Of a stretch of DNA of 51,265 nucleotides, positions 44,464-51,265 are shown in pieces. The notes under the pieces are model-generated. The model had not been told where the DNA came from. It did not search any database and worked only from the letters and a program-made list of their open reading frames with translations. The stretch is from Planctomycetota bacterium (lineage in GTDB: Bacteria; Planctomycetota; UBA1135; GCA-002686595). The DNA is taken from the NCBI GenBank assembly GCA_947484275.1, contig CANKOY010000024.1, positions 1-51,265 of the forward strand, read 5' to 3'. A program made the position numbers and the translations under genes. How positions within the stretch are numbered: position 1 is the stretch's first letter; every line of letters begins with the position of its first letter.

Positions 44464-45717
44464 AGCGCGTGCTGGACGTCTGGGGGGATGGTGGACTCGT
44501 CGGCCGGTTGACGCAAGACGAGCATGGCGAACTCGGGTTCGTCTACTCGGCCGGTTGGCTTGCGCGTGGCGACGCTCCAGTGCTGTCGGCCTCGTTGGCA
44601 AAGCGCGCGCAGCCGTTTTCCCGTCGTGACTGCCGTCCCTTTTTTGGTGGCCTGCTGCCGGAAGAGAGTCAGCGAGACGCGGCAGCAGCGGCGCTTGGCG
44701 TTTCACGAGGCAATGAATTCGCACTCCTCTACCGGCTCGGCGGCGATGTCGCCGGCGCGTTTCAACTTCTGGCGCCCTGCGAGATGCCAGCGGAACCCGT
44801 TTCGAATCTGCGGCCGACACCACTCGATGATGAAGGTCTGATTCGAGTGCTCGATGCACTTCCGATGCGCCCGCTACTCGCGGGGGAATCTGGACTGCGC
44901 CTGTCGCTTGCCGGCGCGCAGTCCAAGGTGCCGGTGGTTCTGGTGGACGGCGTCGTGGCGCTGCCCGCCTCCGGGCAGCCCCACGACATACATCCTCAAG
45001 CCGCCGATCGCGCGTTTTTCGGCGACGACAGAGAACGACGCCTTTGTGATGCGACTCGCGGCGGCTGTCGGGCTCGACGTGGCTTCGGTCGAAACCCGCG
45101 TGGTGCGCGCCAGGACATTTCTGCTGATTCAACGCTACGACCGAGCGCTCGATGGCGCTGGTGTGGTGCGCCGTATCTACCAGGAGGACTTCTGTCAGGC
45201 GCTCGCCGTGCCGCCGGAAACGAAGTACGCGAACGAGGGTAGTCCGACTTTCAGCGTTTGCTTCGGGCTGCTCCGGCGCGTCGCTGCCCGGCCTGCGGTC
45301 GACTTGTTGAAACTGCTCGACGCAGCGATCTTCAGCCTGATCTCCGGAAACGCGGACGCCCACGGCAAGGACTTTTCGATTCTCTACGAGCCTCAGGGTG
45401 CTCGACTTGCGCCGCTCTACGATCTGCTGGCGGCGGTCGCCTATCCCGACCTGTCGCCGAAACTCGCGGTGAAGATCGGCGGGCGGACGACGCTCGCGGA
45501 AATGGACGCAACTGCTTGGGCCGCCTTCGCTGCCGACGCCGGGCTTGGCCTGCCGCTCGTTCGACGCCCGGTCGTCGAGTTGAGCGCTGCCGTTGGTGAT
45601 TTGGCCGAGGAGGTTGCGAGTGCGCTCATGCGTCCTGGTCTCGATGAGCCTGCGCTATCTCGATTCGTCGGCCTTGTCCGCGATCGCGCCGAACACTGCG
45701 CGCTTACCGTTCAGTAG
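44460..45717 (+). pseudogene. hipA: hipA toxin kinase, interrupted by a +1 frameshift
   Basis: From the ATG at 44460 the first frame reads a normal HipA N-terminal half (GLVGRLTQDEHGELGFVYS, FFGGLLPEE, LSLAGAQSKVPVVLVDG) until ALPASGQP, then loses similarity. The rest of HipA continues one frame over (TTYILKPPI, NDAFVMRLAAAVGLDV, LISGNADAHGKDFSILY, LAPLYDLLAAVAYP) to 45717. Removing one C from the run of four at 44979-44982 joins them exactly (GQPTTYILKPP). Catalytic and metal Asp residues in the kinase half (NADAHGKDFS; LYDLL) are intact. HipA phosphorylates glutamyl-tRNA synthetase or related targets. Either the toxin has been inactivated or the C-run is misread. Confidence 0.85.
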
Positions 45718-45902
45718 AGCATGCTGGGCTCGTCGCTCGCCGACTCATGGAGTTTCCCCTGCGCAGGGCGGCAAGTTCGGAGATGCCCAGCGATCGGGGA
45801 AGCATGATACAAGGATCCCGTTCTGCTCAACGTCGGCTCCTTCAGGCAGCGCGTGCGGTTTGATCTCGACGAACTCGTCGCTGAACTCCAGTCAGAAATC
45901 CG

Positions 45903-46865
45903 ATGCACCCTTCGCCTTACATCGCGGTCACCAACCTCGACTGGTTTCGGGCCCTGTCTTTGCGCGCGCGCGGCGGCGTATTGGATGAAGTGAATTTCTG
46001 GTCGCCGATGGCCCGGAGATCGTTCAAACAGATCGAGCCAGGAGCGCCACTCTTCTTTCGACTCGGAGCACCGACCCATCGAATTGCGGGTTATGCGTTC
46101 GAGGCGCACTTCGCGCTGCTGACGTTCGAGCAAGCCTGGTCGGCGTTCGAGGGAAAGAACGGCTTCGAGGATCGGCTCGATTTCTTCGAGTGGGGGGCAC
46201 ACAATCGCGGCCTTGGGTTGCTCGAGGTCGCGAGCGCGCCGCTCGCCTGCACGATCCTGCGCGAAGCAGTGTTCTGGCCGGAGCAGCGCTGGATCGCGTG
46301 GGGTGAACAGGAGGGCTGGGCTCGCACCGGGATTCAGTCGGGCAAATACGAGAAGGACGCCGGCCGCTCTTCGCGCCTGGGCCACGAGATCGTCCTCGAC
46401 CGCGTTGGCGTCCCCGTCGCCGAGGAGTTCGCGCCACACTTCGAGTTGGTGGACGCGGACGAGCGCGAGCTGATCCTCGCCAGCTCACGCGAACGTCGCG
46501 GCCAGGGCACGTTCCGCACGCGACTGATGTCCGCCTACGATTCCAAATGCGCGATCACAGGCGAGCACACCGAGCCCGTGCTCGATGCCGCGCACCTGCA
46601 GCCGTACCTGGGCTCGCGCAGCAACCATGTGCAGAACGGCATGATGCTGACGAAAGAATTCCACGCGCTCTTCGATGCAGGTCTGGTCACGGTCACACCG
46701 GACTACCAGGTTCGTGTGTCGAGCCGAATCCGTGAGCGCTGGCGGAACGGGCATCGGTATTACCCCTACAACGACAAAGCGCTGAGCTGCCTGCCCAAGG
46801 ATCCGGCCGAGCGCCCGAGTTTGGCGGCGCTGGAGTGGCACGGCAGAAAGGTGTTCGTGGCCTGA
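45903..46865 (+). CDS. Probable modification-dependent restriction endonuclease: EVE/PUA-like N-terminus plus HNH nuclease
   Basis: The product is 320 residues. The first 130 residues (IAVTNLDWFRALSLR, EVNFWSPM, PLFFRLGAPTHRIAGYAF) resemble a PUA/EVE-type base-recognition domain that binds modified bases. The C-terminal part is an HNH domain: CAITGEHTEPVLDAAHLQPYLG, then HVQNGMMLTKEFHALFDAGLVTVTP, in the HNH_2 arrangement. EVE-HNH proteins are known modification-dependent nucleases, so a role against modified phage DNA is plausible. The call rests on motif reading. It is downstream of the hipBA unit with a 185-bp gap. Confidence 0.75.
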   Translation: MHPSPYIAVTNLDWFRALSLRARGGVLDEVNFWSPMARRSFKQIEPGAPLFFRLGAPTHRIAGYAFEAHFALLTFEQAWSAFEGKNGFEDRLDFFEWGAHNRGLGLLEVASAPLACTILREAVFWPEQRWIAWGEQEGWARTGIQSGKYEKDAGRSSRLGHEIVLDRVGVPVAEEFAPHFELVDADERELILASSRERRGQGTFRTRLMSAYDSKCAITGEHTEPVLDAAHLQPYLGSRSNHVQNGMMLTKEFHALFDAGLVTVTPDYQVRVSSRIRERWRNGHRYYPYNDKALSCLPKDPAERPSLAALEWHGRKVFVA

Positions 46866-47084
46866 GGGATACTGCGCAAGTGGCTGGGATCTAGTCGCCC
46901 GCGATGTGCAAGACGCGAAGCATGAGCTCCCTGCCGAGCGCTGCCGAGGGCGGCACAGCTGCCGTCGCGCCATCCTCAACGCCGCGCGCGTTCAGACTCC
47001 CAAATCGACTCGAGGTGCAGCTTCCAGTGCTGCGACGCCTCCGCCGCGCGCGGGTCTTTCACGCCCTGCGGAGCCCCCGTCAGC

Positions 47085-47327
47085 TCGATCAGTATCTTCC
47101 ACGCCGAGCGAGAACTCCGCAGCTTCGTCATGTGGCGCAAGCAAACCGCAGGAACGCGCAGGGAGCGCGGAGACCGCTACGCCGAGCGCGCCATGACGGT
47201 CGCCCACACGCTGCGCAAGCAATCCCGTCATCTGCTTTCGTTTCTCGAACAGGCCTGTGCCAACTCGCTACGCGCAGAACCAATTCCAGCCATTACACGC
47301 GCCCGTTCACGGGTCGGGGACCCATGA
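47085..47327 (+). mobile_element. IS66-family transposase (TnpC) C-terminal remnant
   Basis: The open frame reads IFHAERELRSFVMWRKQTAG, then TRRERGDRYAERAMTVAHTL, then RKQSRHLLSFLEQACANSL, which follows the C-terminal NN-x-AER-x-LR, WRK-x-x-GT and 'ERxLTVxxTLRxQxRxxLxYL' pattern of IS66 TnpC transposases. The upstream catalytic domain is gone. It is a dead fragment. Sequence before 47085 in this frame is open but poorly conserved. Confidence 0.7.
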
Positions 47328-47480
47328 GCGCTGTTCTGGGCGTGTTTTCCAGTGACAAACGCGCCTCCTGCCTCGGCGTCGGAAGTCCGCAACGGGCTCC
47401 GGCAAGCGGGTGCTTCGCATCGTTTCTGGCCTGATTCATGCGGTTTCCGCGACCTCTGGGCTGTTCGACCTGTGAACGGG
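47302..47480. repeat. Possible inverted-repeat pair
   Basis: CCCGTTCACGGGTC at 47302-47315 and GACCTGTGAACGGG at 47467-47480 are inverted copies with one mismatch in 14. The spacing of 179 bp is similar to the other palindromic elements here, but there is only one copy and it overlaps the end of the IS66 remnant, so it may be chance or the scar of an insertion. Confidence 0.35.
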
Positions 47481-47564
47481 TACGGCGCATCCACCGAGGA
47501 TGCGCGAGTGAGCGCGACAGTGAAGCCGCGATTCCGGTCGAGCTGAGTCCGATTTGCGACACCC

Positions 47565-47744
47565 TAGTGCCGGTACGGTGCCAGACACAACTCCAGCACC
47601 TTGGGCTGGCGCGGACCCGGCCGTCCGGTAGGGTCCGCGCTGGACCAAGGTGGTGGAGTTGTGCCTGGCACCGTACCGGCGCGCTGGGGATGGGATTCCA
47701 GAGCTTGTGTGCAGCGGCGCCCTGACCGTGGCCGATACGCGTGG
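47565..47744. repeat. Long hairpin repeat with constant ends, copy 2
   Basis: Left constant arm 47565-47584 and right segment 47663-47744 match copy 1 (20 and 82 bp identical). The inner part 47585-47662 is a near-perfect stem (CACAACTCC pairs with GGAGTTGTG; GCGCGGACCC pairs with GGGTCCGCGC) with different sequence from copy 1. The whole can form a hairpin of about 50 bp. Its tail ends 26 bp before the ribosome-binding site of the next gene, so it could influence that gene's leader. Confidence 0.8.
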
Positions 47745-47782
47745 GCCCGACTCCGCGCCTGCGGCCGGGCAAGGAGATCTCG

Positions 47783-48991
47783 ATGAATCGATTCCTGCTC
47801 CCCACGGGCCTGGTCCTCGCGGCGCTGGTCGCCTTCGATAGCGTGTTCGAGCACCGGTTGCGGCTCGCCGAGCTGCAGCGCGCGGAAGTGTGCACGCCCC
47901 AGCAGTTGATCGCACTGCGCACGCGCCTGACGGAAGAGCGCGCGGCGTGGATCCAAGACCTGGAGTCGAGACTGTCCTCAGACCGCGAGCTCGAAACCGA
48001 ACGCGACGATTCTGCCCGCGACGAGATCGCACGGTTGGAGGCGGCACTACTTCAGCAACGTGAGCTCCTGGAACAAGAGCGCGAAAGGTCCTCGGACTGG
48101 GAAGCGCGCTGGAGCGAGCTGACGCCTACGGTGCTACAGCGACGCCTCTTCGAGCTGCAATCGTCGCTGGAGTCCCAGGTCGCCGAGTTCGACTTGTTCA
48201 CCAAGTACGACGAAGACAAATTGCAGCGCGTGCACCGCGAGATGCGCGCCTTGGACACTAAGTTGGAACTGTCGCTCGCCGCGCGCGACAACGACAAACT
48301 CTGGGCCGATCTCGTCGGTCCGGTGGTGCAACTGATCGGCGACACGACCGTCGGCAGCGGCGTGCTGCTCGAGTCTCGATCGCAGATTGGCGGCGGTTTC
48401 GCGACCCACGTGCTGACGTCATGGCATGTGGTGCGCGACATCATCGGCCGACCCGACAACACGAACTTTCCGGTCCCGGTCAAGGTCTACGCGCCCGACG
48501 GAACCTGGCGCAGCTTGACGGCGCAACTGCTGGTGCGCGACGTGTCGCTGGACCTCGCGCTGCTCTTGCTGGACACGAGCGATGCACTGCCCTTTGGCGC
48601 GCGCCTCGCTCCGCGATCGGAGCTCGAAACCCTGCGTACTTTTGACGCGGTGTACGCCGTCGGCTGTCCCCTGGGCAATGACCCGATTCCGACCGTTGGC
48701 GAACTCGCTTCCACGCACCATGAGGTCGACGGCGAGAAGTACTGGATGATCAGCGCGCCCACCTACATTGGAAATTCAGGTGGTGGGATCTACTCCGCGC
48801 GATCCCATGGCCTGGTTGGAGTTTTTTCGAAGATCTACACGCACGGCGCGACGCGCTCGATCATCGTTCCGCACATGGGGCTCGCCACACCGCTGACGGT
48901 GGTCTACGACTGGCTCGGCACAACCGAGTACGCCTACCTGGAGCCGAGGCTGCCGGAGGCCGGAGCGCAAACGGCCGCGGCGACACGCTAG
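47783..48991 (+). CDS. Membrane-anchored coiled-coil trypsin-like serine protease
   Basis: The product is 402 residues from the ATG at 47783, with AAGGAG 6 nt before it. An N-terminal helix (FLLPTGLVLAALVAFDSVF) anchors it; residues of about 25-170 are a charged coiled coil. The protease domain follows with His215 (LTSWHVV), Asp257 (SLDLALLLLD) and Ser332 (IGNSGGGIY). No PDZ domain is present. The order helix, coiled coil, protease repeats that of the FHA protein at 1744-3456, without the FHA part. Substrate unknown. It lies directly downstream of the hairpin repeat in the accessory region, and may be a defence effector or an envelope protease. Confidence 0.82.
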   Translation: MNRFLLPTGLVLAALVAFDSVFEHRLRLAELQRAEVCTPQQLIALRTRLTEERAAWIQDLESRLSSDRELETERDDSARDEIARLEAALLQQRELLEQERERSSDWEARWSELTPTVLQRRLFELQSSLESQVAEFDLFTKYDEDKLQRVHREMRALDTKLELSLAARDNDKLWADLVGPVVQLIGDTTVGSGVLLESRSQIGGGFATHVLTSWHVVRDIIGRPDNTNFPVPVKVYAPDGTWRSLTAQLLVRDVSLDLALLLLDTSDALPFGARLAPRSELETLRTFDAVYAVGCPLGNDPIPTVGELASTHHEVDGEKYWMISAPTYIGNSGGGIYSARSHGLVGVFSKIYTHGATRSIIVPHMGLATPLTVVYDWLGTTEYAYLEPRLPEAGAQTAAATR

Positions 48992-49016
48992 CGCTCCGTT
49001 CCAAAAGGGCGAGACA

Positions 49017-49814
49017 CTAGATCGCGCGCAAGCGACCTTCGGCAATCGTCCACGCGCGACCGCGCAGCTCGACCCGTGCTTCACGCAGGCGTACGCCCAC
49101 GGAACCGCCACGCTTGGAGGCTTGCCACGCAAGCATCTCGCGCTTGTTCAGGCGCGCTGCCCAGAAGGGAGCGAGCGTGCAATGGGCCGAGCCGGTGACT
49201 GGATCCTCATCTACTCCCGAGCGCGGGGCAAAAAAGCGCGAGATGAAATCGAAGCGGCCAGATCCGCGCGCCGTGACGATCACTCCGCGTGCGTCGACGC
49301 GCGCCAGAGCGGCCAGGTTGGGAGCGAGCGCCCGGACCGCGGCTTCACTCTCAAGCTCGCACAGATAGTCAAAGGCGCTTTTTCCAATCCAGATCGGATT
49401 GCAGCCGAGCGCCGCGACGAGGCCTTCCGGCGCAGGGGATAGCGCTGCAGGCTTGGCTGGAAAATCCAACGCGATGACGGCCGCTTCGCGAGTGGCGCGC
49501 AGTTCACCGCTCTTCGTGAAGAAGATCACTTCGCTGGTTTCCACCGGCTCACTGCGGGTCCACAGGGCGTGGGCGCTGGCCAAGGTCGCGTGGCCGCACA
49601 GCTCGACCTCGACAGTGGGCGTAAACCAGCGTAAGTCAAAGCCACCAGAGCGCGGCGAGACGAATGCCGTCTCCGACAAGTTCATTTCGCGCGCCACGAG
49701 CTGCATCCAGCGCGCGTCCGCGGTCTTGTTCAGGAGACACACCGCGGCAGGATTGCCTTCGAAGGGCTGCTCGGCGAACGCGTCGATCACGAAGTACTGG
49801 ATGCCTGAACTCAT
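49017..49814 (-). CDS. PhzF-family isomerase/epimerase-like protein
   Basis: The product is 265 residues. Family motifs are clear: FVIDAFAEQPFEGNPAAVCLL near the start, the catalytic Glu48 in MNLSETAFVSP, WFTPTVEVELCGHATLASAH, and DEDPVTGSAHCTLAPFWA in the C-terminal half. PhzF-like proteins are diaminopimelate-epimerase folds that act on small organic acids or amino acids; only a few have known substrates. Its start overlaps the permease stop by 4 bp, so it is the last visible gene of the ABC operon and may act on the imported compound. Confidence 0.9.
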   Translation of the reverse strand: MSSGIQYFVIDAFAEQPFEGNPAAVCLLNKTADARWMQLVAREMNLSETAFVSPRSGGFDLRWFTPTVEVELCGHATLASAHALWTRSEPVETSEVIFFTKSGELRATREAAVIALDFPAKPAALSPAPEGLVAALGCNPIWIGKSAFDYLCELESEAAVRALAPNLAALARVDARGVIVTARGSGRFDFISRFFAPRSGVDEDPVTGSAHCTLAPFWAARLNKREMLAWQASKRGGSVGVRLREARVELRGRAWTIAEGRLRAI

Positions 49815-50797
49815 GCCGCGTTCCTCTGTCGCGTGCGATCGAGCGCCACGGCGGCAACGATGATCGACCCCGTGACGATTTTCTGCACGGGTTCGGAAAT
49901 CTCCGCGAACGCGCAGCCCGCGCCGAGGGTCGTGATCATCAGCGCGCCCACAAGACTGCCGAGCACACTGCCTCGGCCACCGTTCAAGCTCCCGCCGCCG
50001 ATCACCACCGCGGCGATCATGTTCAATTCAGCGCCGAAGCCAGAACTGGGGCTGCCCTGACTGTTGAGGTTGCCGAATTCCAGGACGCCCGCCAGTGCCA
50101 TGAAAAATCCGCACAGAGCGTAGACCTCGATCTTGCGCCGGTTCACCGCGACTCCGCACAGACGCGCGGTCGCTTCGTTGGAGCCGATCGCGAACACATG
50201 GCGGCCGAATACCGTGCGCTGCAGCACAACCGCGAGCAGGGTCGCGAGCACGGCGATGATCCACACGCCGCTGGGCACAAGCTGCAGACTTCCTGCCTGC
50301 GGCGGATCCAGAAGCCCCGCCAGCCAAGCGGGAGCCGCGGCGGCAATTTTTCGCTCGTCCGCGATCGCTTCCGCCAGACCGCGGTACGCGAGCATCGTGC
50401 CCAGCGTCACGATGAACGGCACGAGGCGCAGTGAGGTGACCAGTGCGCCATTGAGCGCGCCCGCCGCCACTCCGACGGCGATCGTCGCCGCCAAGGCGAG
50501 CAGCGGATCCCACCCCGCCGCGAGAGCCTGGGCCAGGGTTACGCTGGCCAGCGCAAGGATCGCTCCGACGGAGAGATCGATGCCGCCGGCCGCGATCACC
50601 GCCGTCATCCCCAGGGCGCCGATGCCGACGATGGAAGATTGCTTGGCGATCAGCGCCAGGCGATGGCCCGAGAAGAAGGTCGCGTCAGGCTTGAAGAAGT
50701 GGCCGTAGAGTCCAGTGAGCGCGAGGATCGAAATCAGGCCTAGGAATGGCGCGAAAGCGCTCAGCAGCGCGCGCGCGCGATTGTTGCCCGCGCTCAT
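49811..50797 (-). CDS. RbsC/AraH-type sugar ABC transporter permease
   Basis: The product is 328 residues from the ATG at 50797 (overlaps the ATPase stop by 4 bp; upstream extension of the frame lies inside the ATPase gene). It has about ten membrane helices and the family phrases ALGMTAVIAAGGIDLSVGAILAL and VIGGGSLNGGRGSVLGSLVGALMI, typical of ribose, xylose and related CUT2 permeases, also used for autoinducer-2 uptake. It forms the membrane channel with the preceding ATPase. Confidence 0.92.
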   Translation of the reverse strand: MSAGNNRARALLSAFAPFLGLISILALTGLYGHFFKPDATFFSGHRLALIAKQSSIVGIGALGMTAVIAAGGIDLSVGAILALASVTLAQALAAGWDPLLALAATIAVGVAAGALNGALVTSLRLVPFIVTLGTMLAYRGLAEAIADERKIAAAAPAWLAGLLDPPQAGSLQLVPSGVWIIAVLATLLAVVLQRTVFGRHVFAIGSNEATARLCGVAVNRRKIEVYALCGFFMALAGVLEFGNLNSQGSPSSGFGAELNMIAAVVIGGGSLNGGRGSVLGSLVGALMITTLGAGCAFAEISEPVQKIVTGSIIVAAVALDRTRQRNAA

Positions 50798-51265
50798 CGC
50801 GAAACCCCGCTCGCCGCCCGCAGCAGCTCTGCTTCGGTCCATTCGCTCGCGGCGCGCTGCTCCACCAGTCGGCCGCGCTGGAACACGGCAATGCGATCGC
50901 AAACGTGCAACAACTCGGGAAAATGAGAACTCGCAAACACGATCGCCTTGCCAGCGGCTGCGAGCTCTTGGATTTCCCGGTACAAGAGCCCCTTGGTCGC
51001 GACGTCGATGCCGCGCGTGGGTTCGTCGAGCAAGAGTACGGCGGCTTCCTGATGCAGCAGACGTGCGAAGGCGACCTTTTGTTGATTGCCTCCCGACAAC
51101 GTGGCGACGTTGACTCGCGGATCCGCGGGCTTGCAACGCACGCGCTCGAGCACCTGGGCCGTGGCGGCGCGTCGGCGTCCCAGGGACAGCCATCCGCCGC
51201 GCGAGTACGGTTCGAGGCGCGAGAGAGTCAAGTTGTCTTCGATCGACTGCCCGAGGGCGAGTCCT
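50794..51265 (-). CDS. Sugar ABC transporter ATPase (RbsA-type), partial at right edge
   Basis: The gene runs off the window, so only the last 150 or so residues are seen. They belong to the second ATPase half of a duplicated CUT2 ATP-binding protein: GQSIEDNLTLSRL, ATLSGGNQQKVAFARLLH (signature motif), VLLLDEPTRGIDVATK (Walker B and D-loop), VFASSHFPELLHVCDRIAVF. It powers the permease encoded next. No periplasmic binding protein is visible; it probably lies beyond the right edge. Confidence 0.9.
   Translation of the reverse strand, partial: GLALGQSIEDNLTLSRLEPYSRGGWLSLGRRRAATAQVLERVRCKPADPRVNVATLSGGNQQKVAFARLLHQEAAVLLLDEPTRGIDVATKGLLYREIQELAAAGKAIVFASSHFPELLHVCDRIAVFQRGRLVEQRAASEWTEAELLRAASGVSR

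Larger units (their letters stand above)
46866..47782. other. Gene-poor stretch with IS66 remnant and repeats
   Basis: About 920 bp without an intact gene. It contains the IS66 transposase remnant at 47085-47327, a weak inverted-repeat pair at 47302-47480 and the second hairpin repeat at 47565-47744. An AAGGAG ribosome-binding site at 47771-47776 serves the following protease gene. Confidence 0.6.

Overview
This window is a GC-rich bacterial chromosome segment, probably from a metagenome or draft assembly. No rRNA, tRNA, CRISPR array or phage module was found. The gene style points to the Planctomycetota, most likely one of the poorly cultured lineages. The signs are many secreted proteins of unknown function, two of which end in the same C-terminal tail domain, HEAT-repeat and TPR proteins, peptidase-like proteins of the DUF1570 style, a Ser/Thr kinase with an N-terminal zinc ribbon next to a large ECF sigma factor, and paired di-haem cytochrome peroxidases. 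This is inference from gene style, not a phylogeny.

Left third (1-17.5 kb): a palindromic element, a LamG secreted protein and a membrane-anchored FHA/coiled-coil/trypsin-like protease come first, followed by moaA and a ferredoxin-NADP reductase. After these come an SGNH-hydrolase-like protein, a small membrane protein and an OPT-family transporter. A long minus-strand gene train then runs from 17.4 down to 9.5 kb: NTF2-like lipoprotein, ribBA, ECF sigma factor, zinc-finger anti-sigma factor, a small membrane-anchored helical protein, a PilM/PilN (GspL)-like protein, a PilO/GspM-like protein and a DUF5916/CBM9 outer-membrane protein. The spacings are 3-30 bp or 4-bp overlaps, so this is probably one or two operons linking an ECF regulon to an envelope assembly machine.

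Middle (17.5-38.8 kb): a DinB-like protein, a secreted gene split by apparent single-base indels, two further DUF1570-type peptidases, an outer-membrane barrel broken at a G7 tract, a TrpF homologue and a seven-repeat secreted protein. Next are an arsI plus Cys-rich ECF sigma factor pair, two paralogous di-haem peroxidases, and a plus-strand cluster of ECF sigma factor, Ser/Thr kinase and HEAT-cyclophilin lipoprotein. An alpha/beta-hydrolase lipoprotein closes this part.

Right end (38.8-51.3 kb): this looks like an accessory region. It holds two copies of a long hairpin repeat, remnants of IS91- and IS66-family transposases, a SWIM-SNF2 helicase, a hipBA module whose hipA is frameshifted, a probable EVE-like/HNH endonuclease and a coiled-coil serine protease. 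It is followed by a sugar-type ABC transporter and PhzF operon that runs off the right edge.

The most interesting signals are four. The hairpin repeat family keeps its constant ends while its inner stem changes in a compensatory way. The arsI-sigma pair carries vicinal cysteines in both proteins. The sigma/anti-sigma genes are joined to PilM/O-like genes. Several genes are broken by single-base indels, one in a G7 tract, which may be either phase variation or assembly error.
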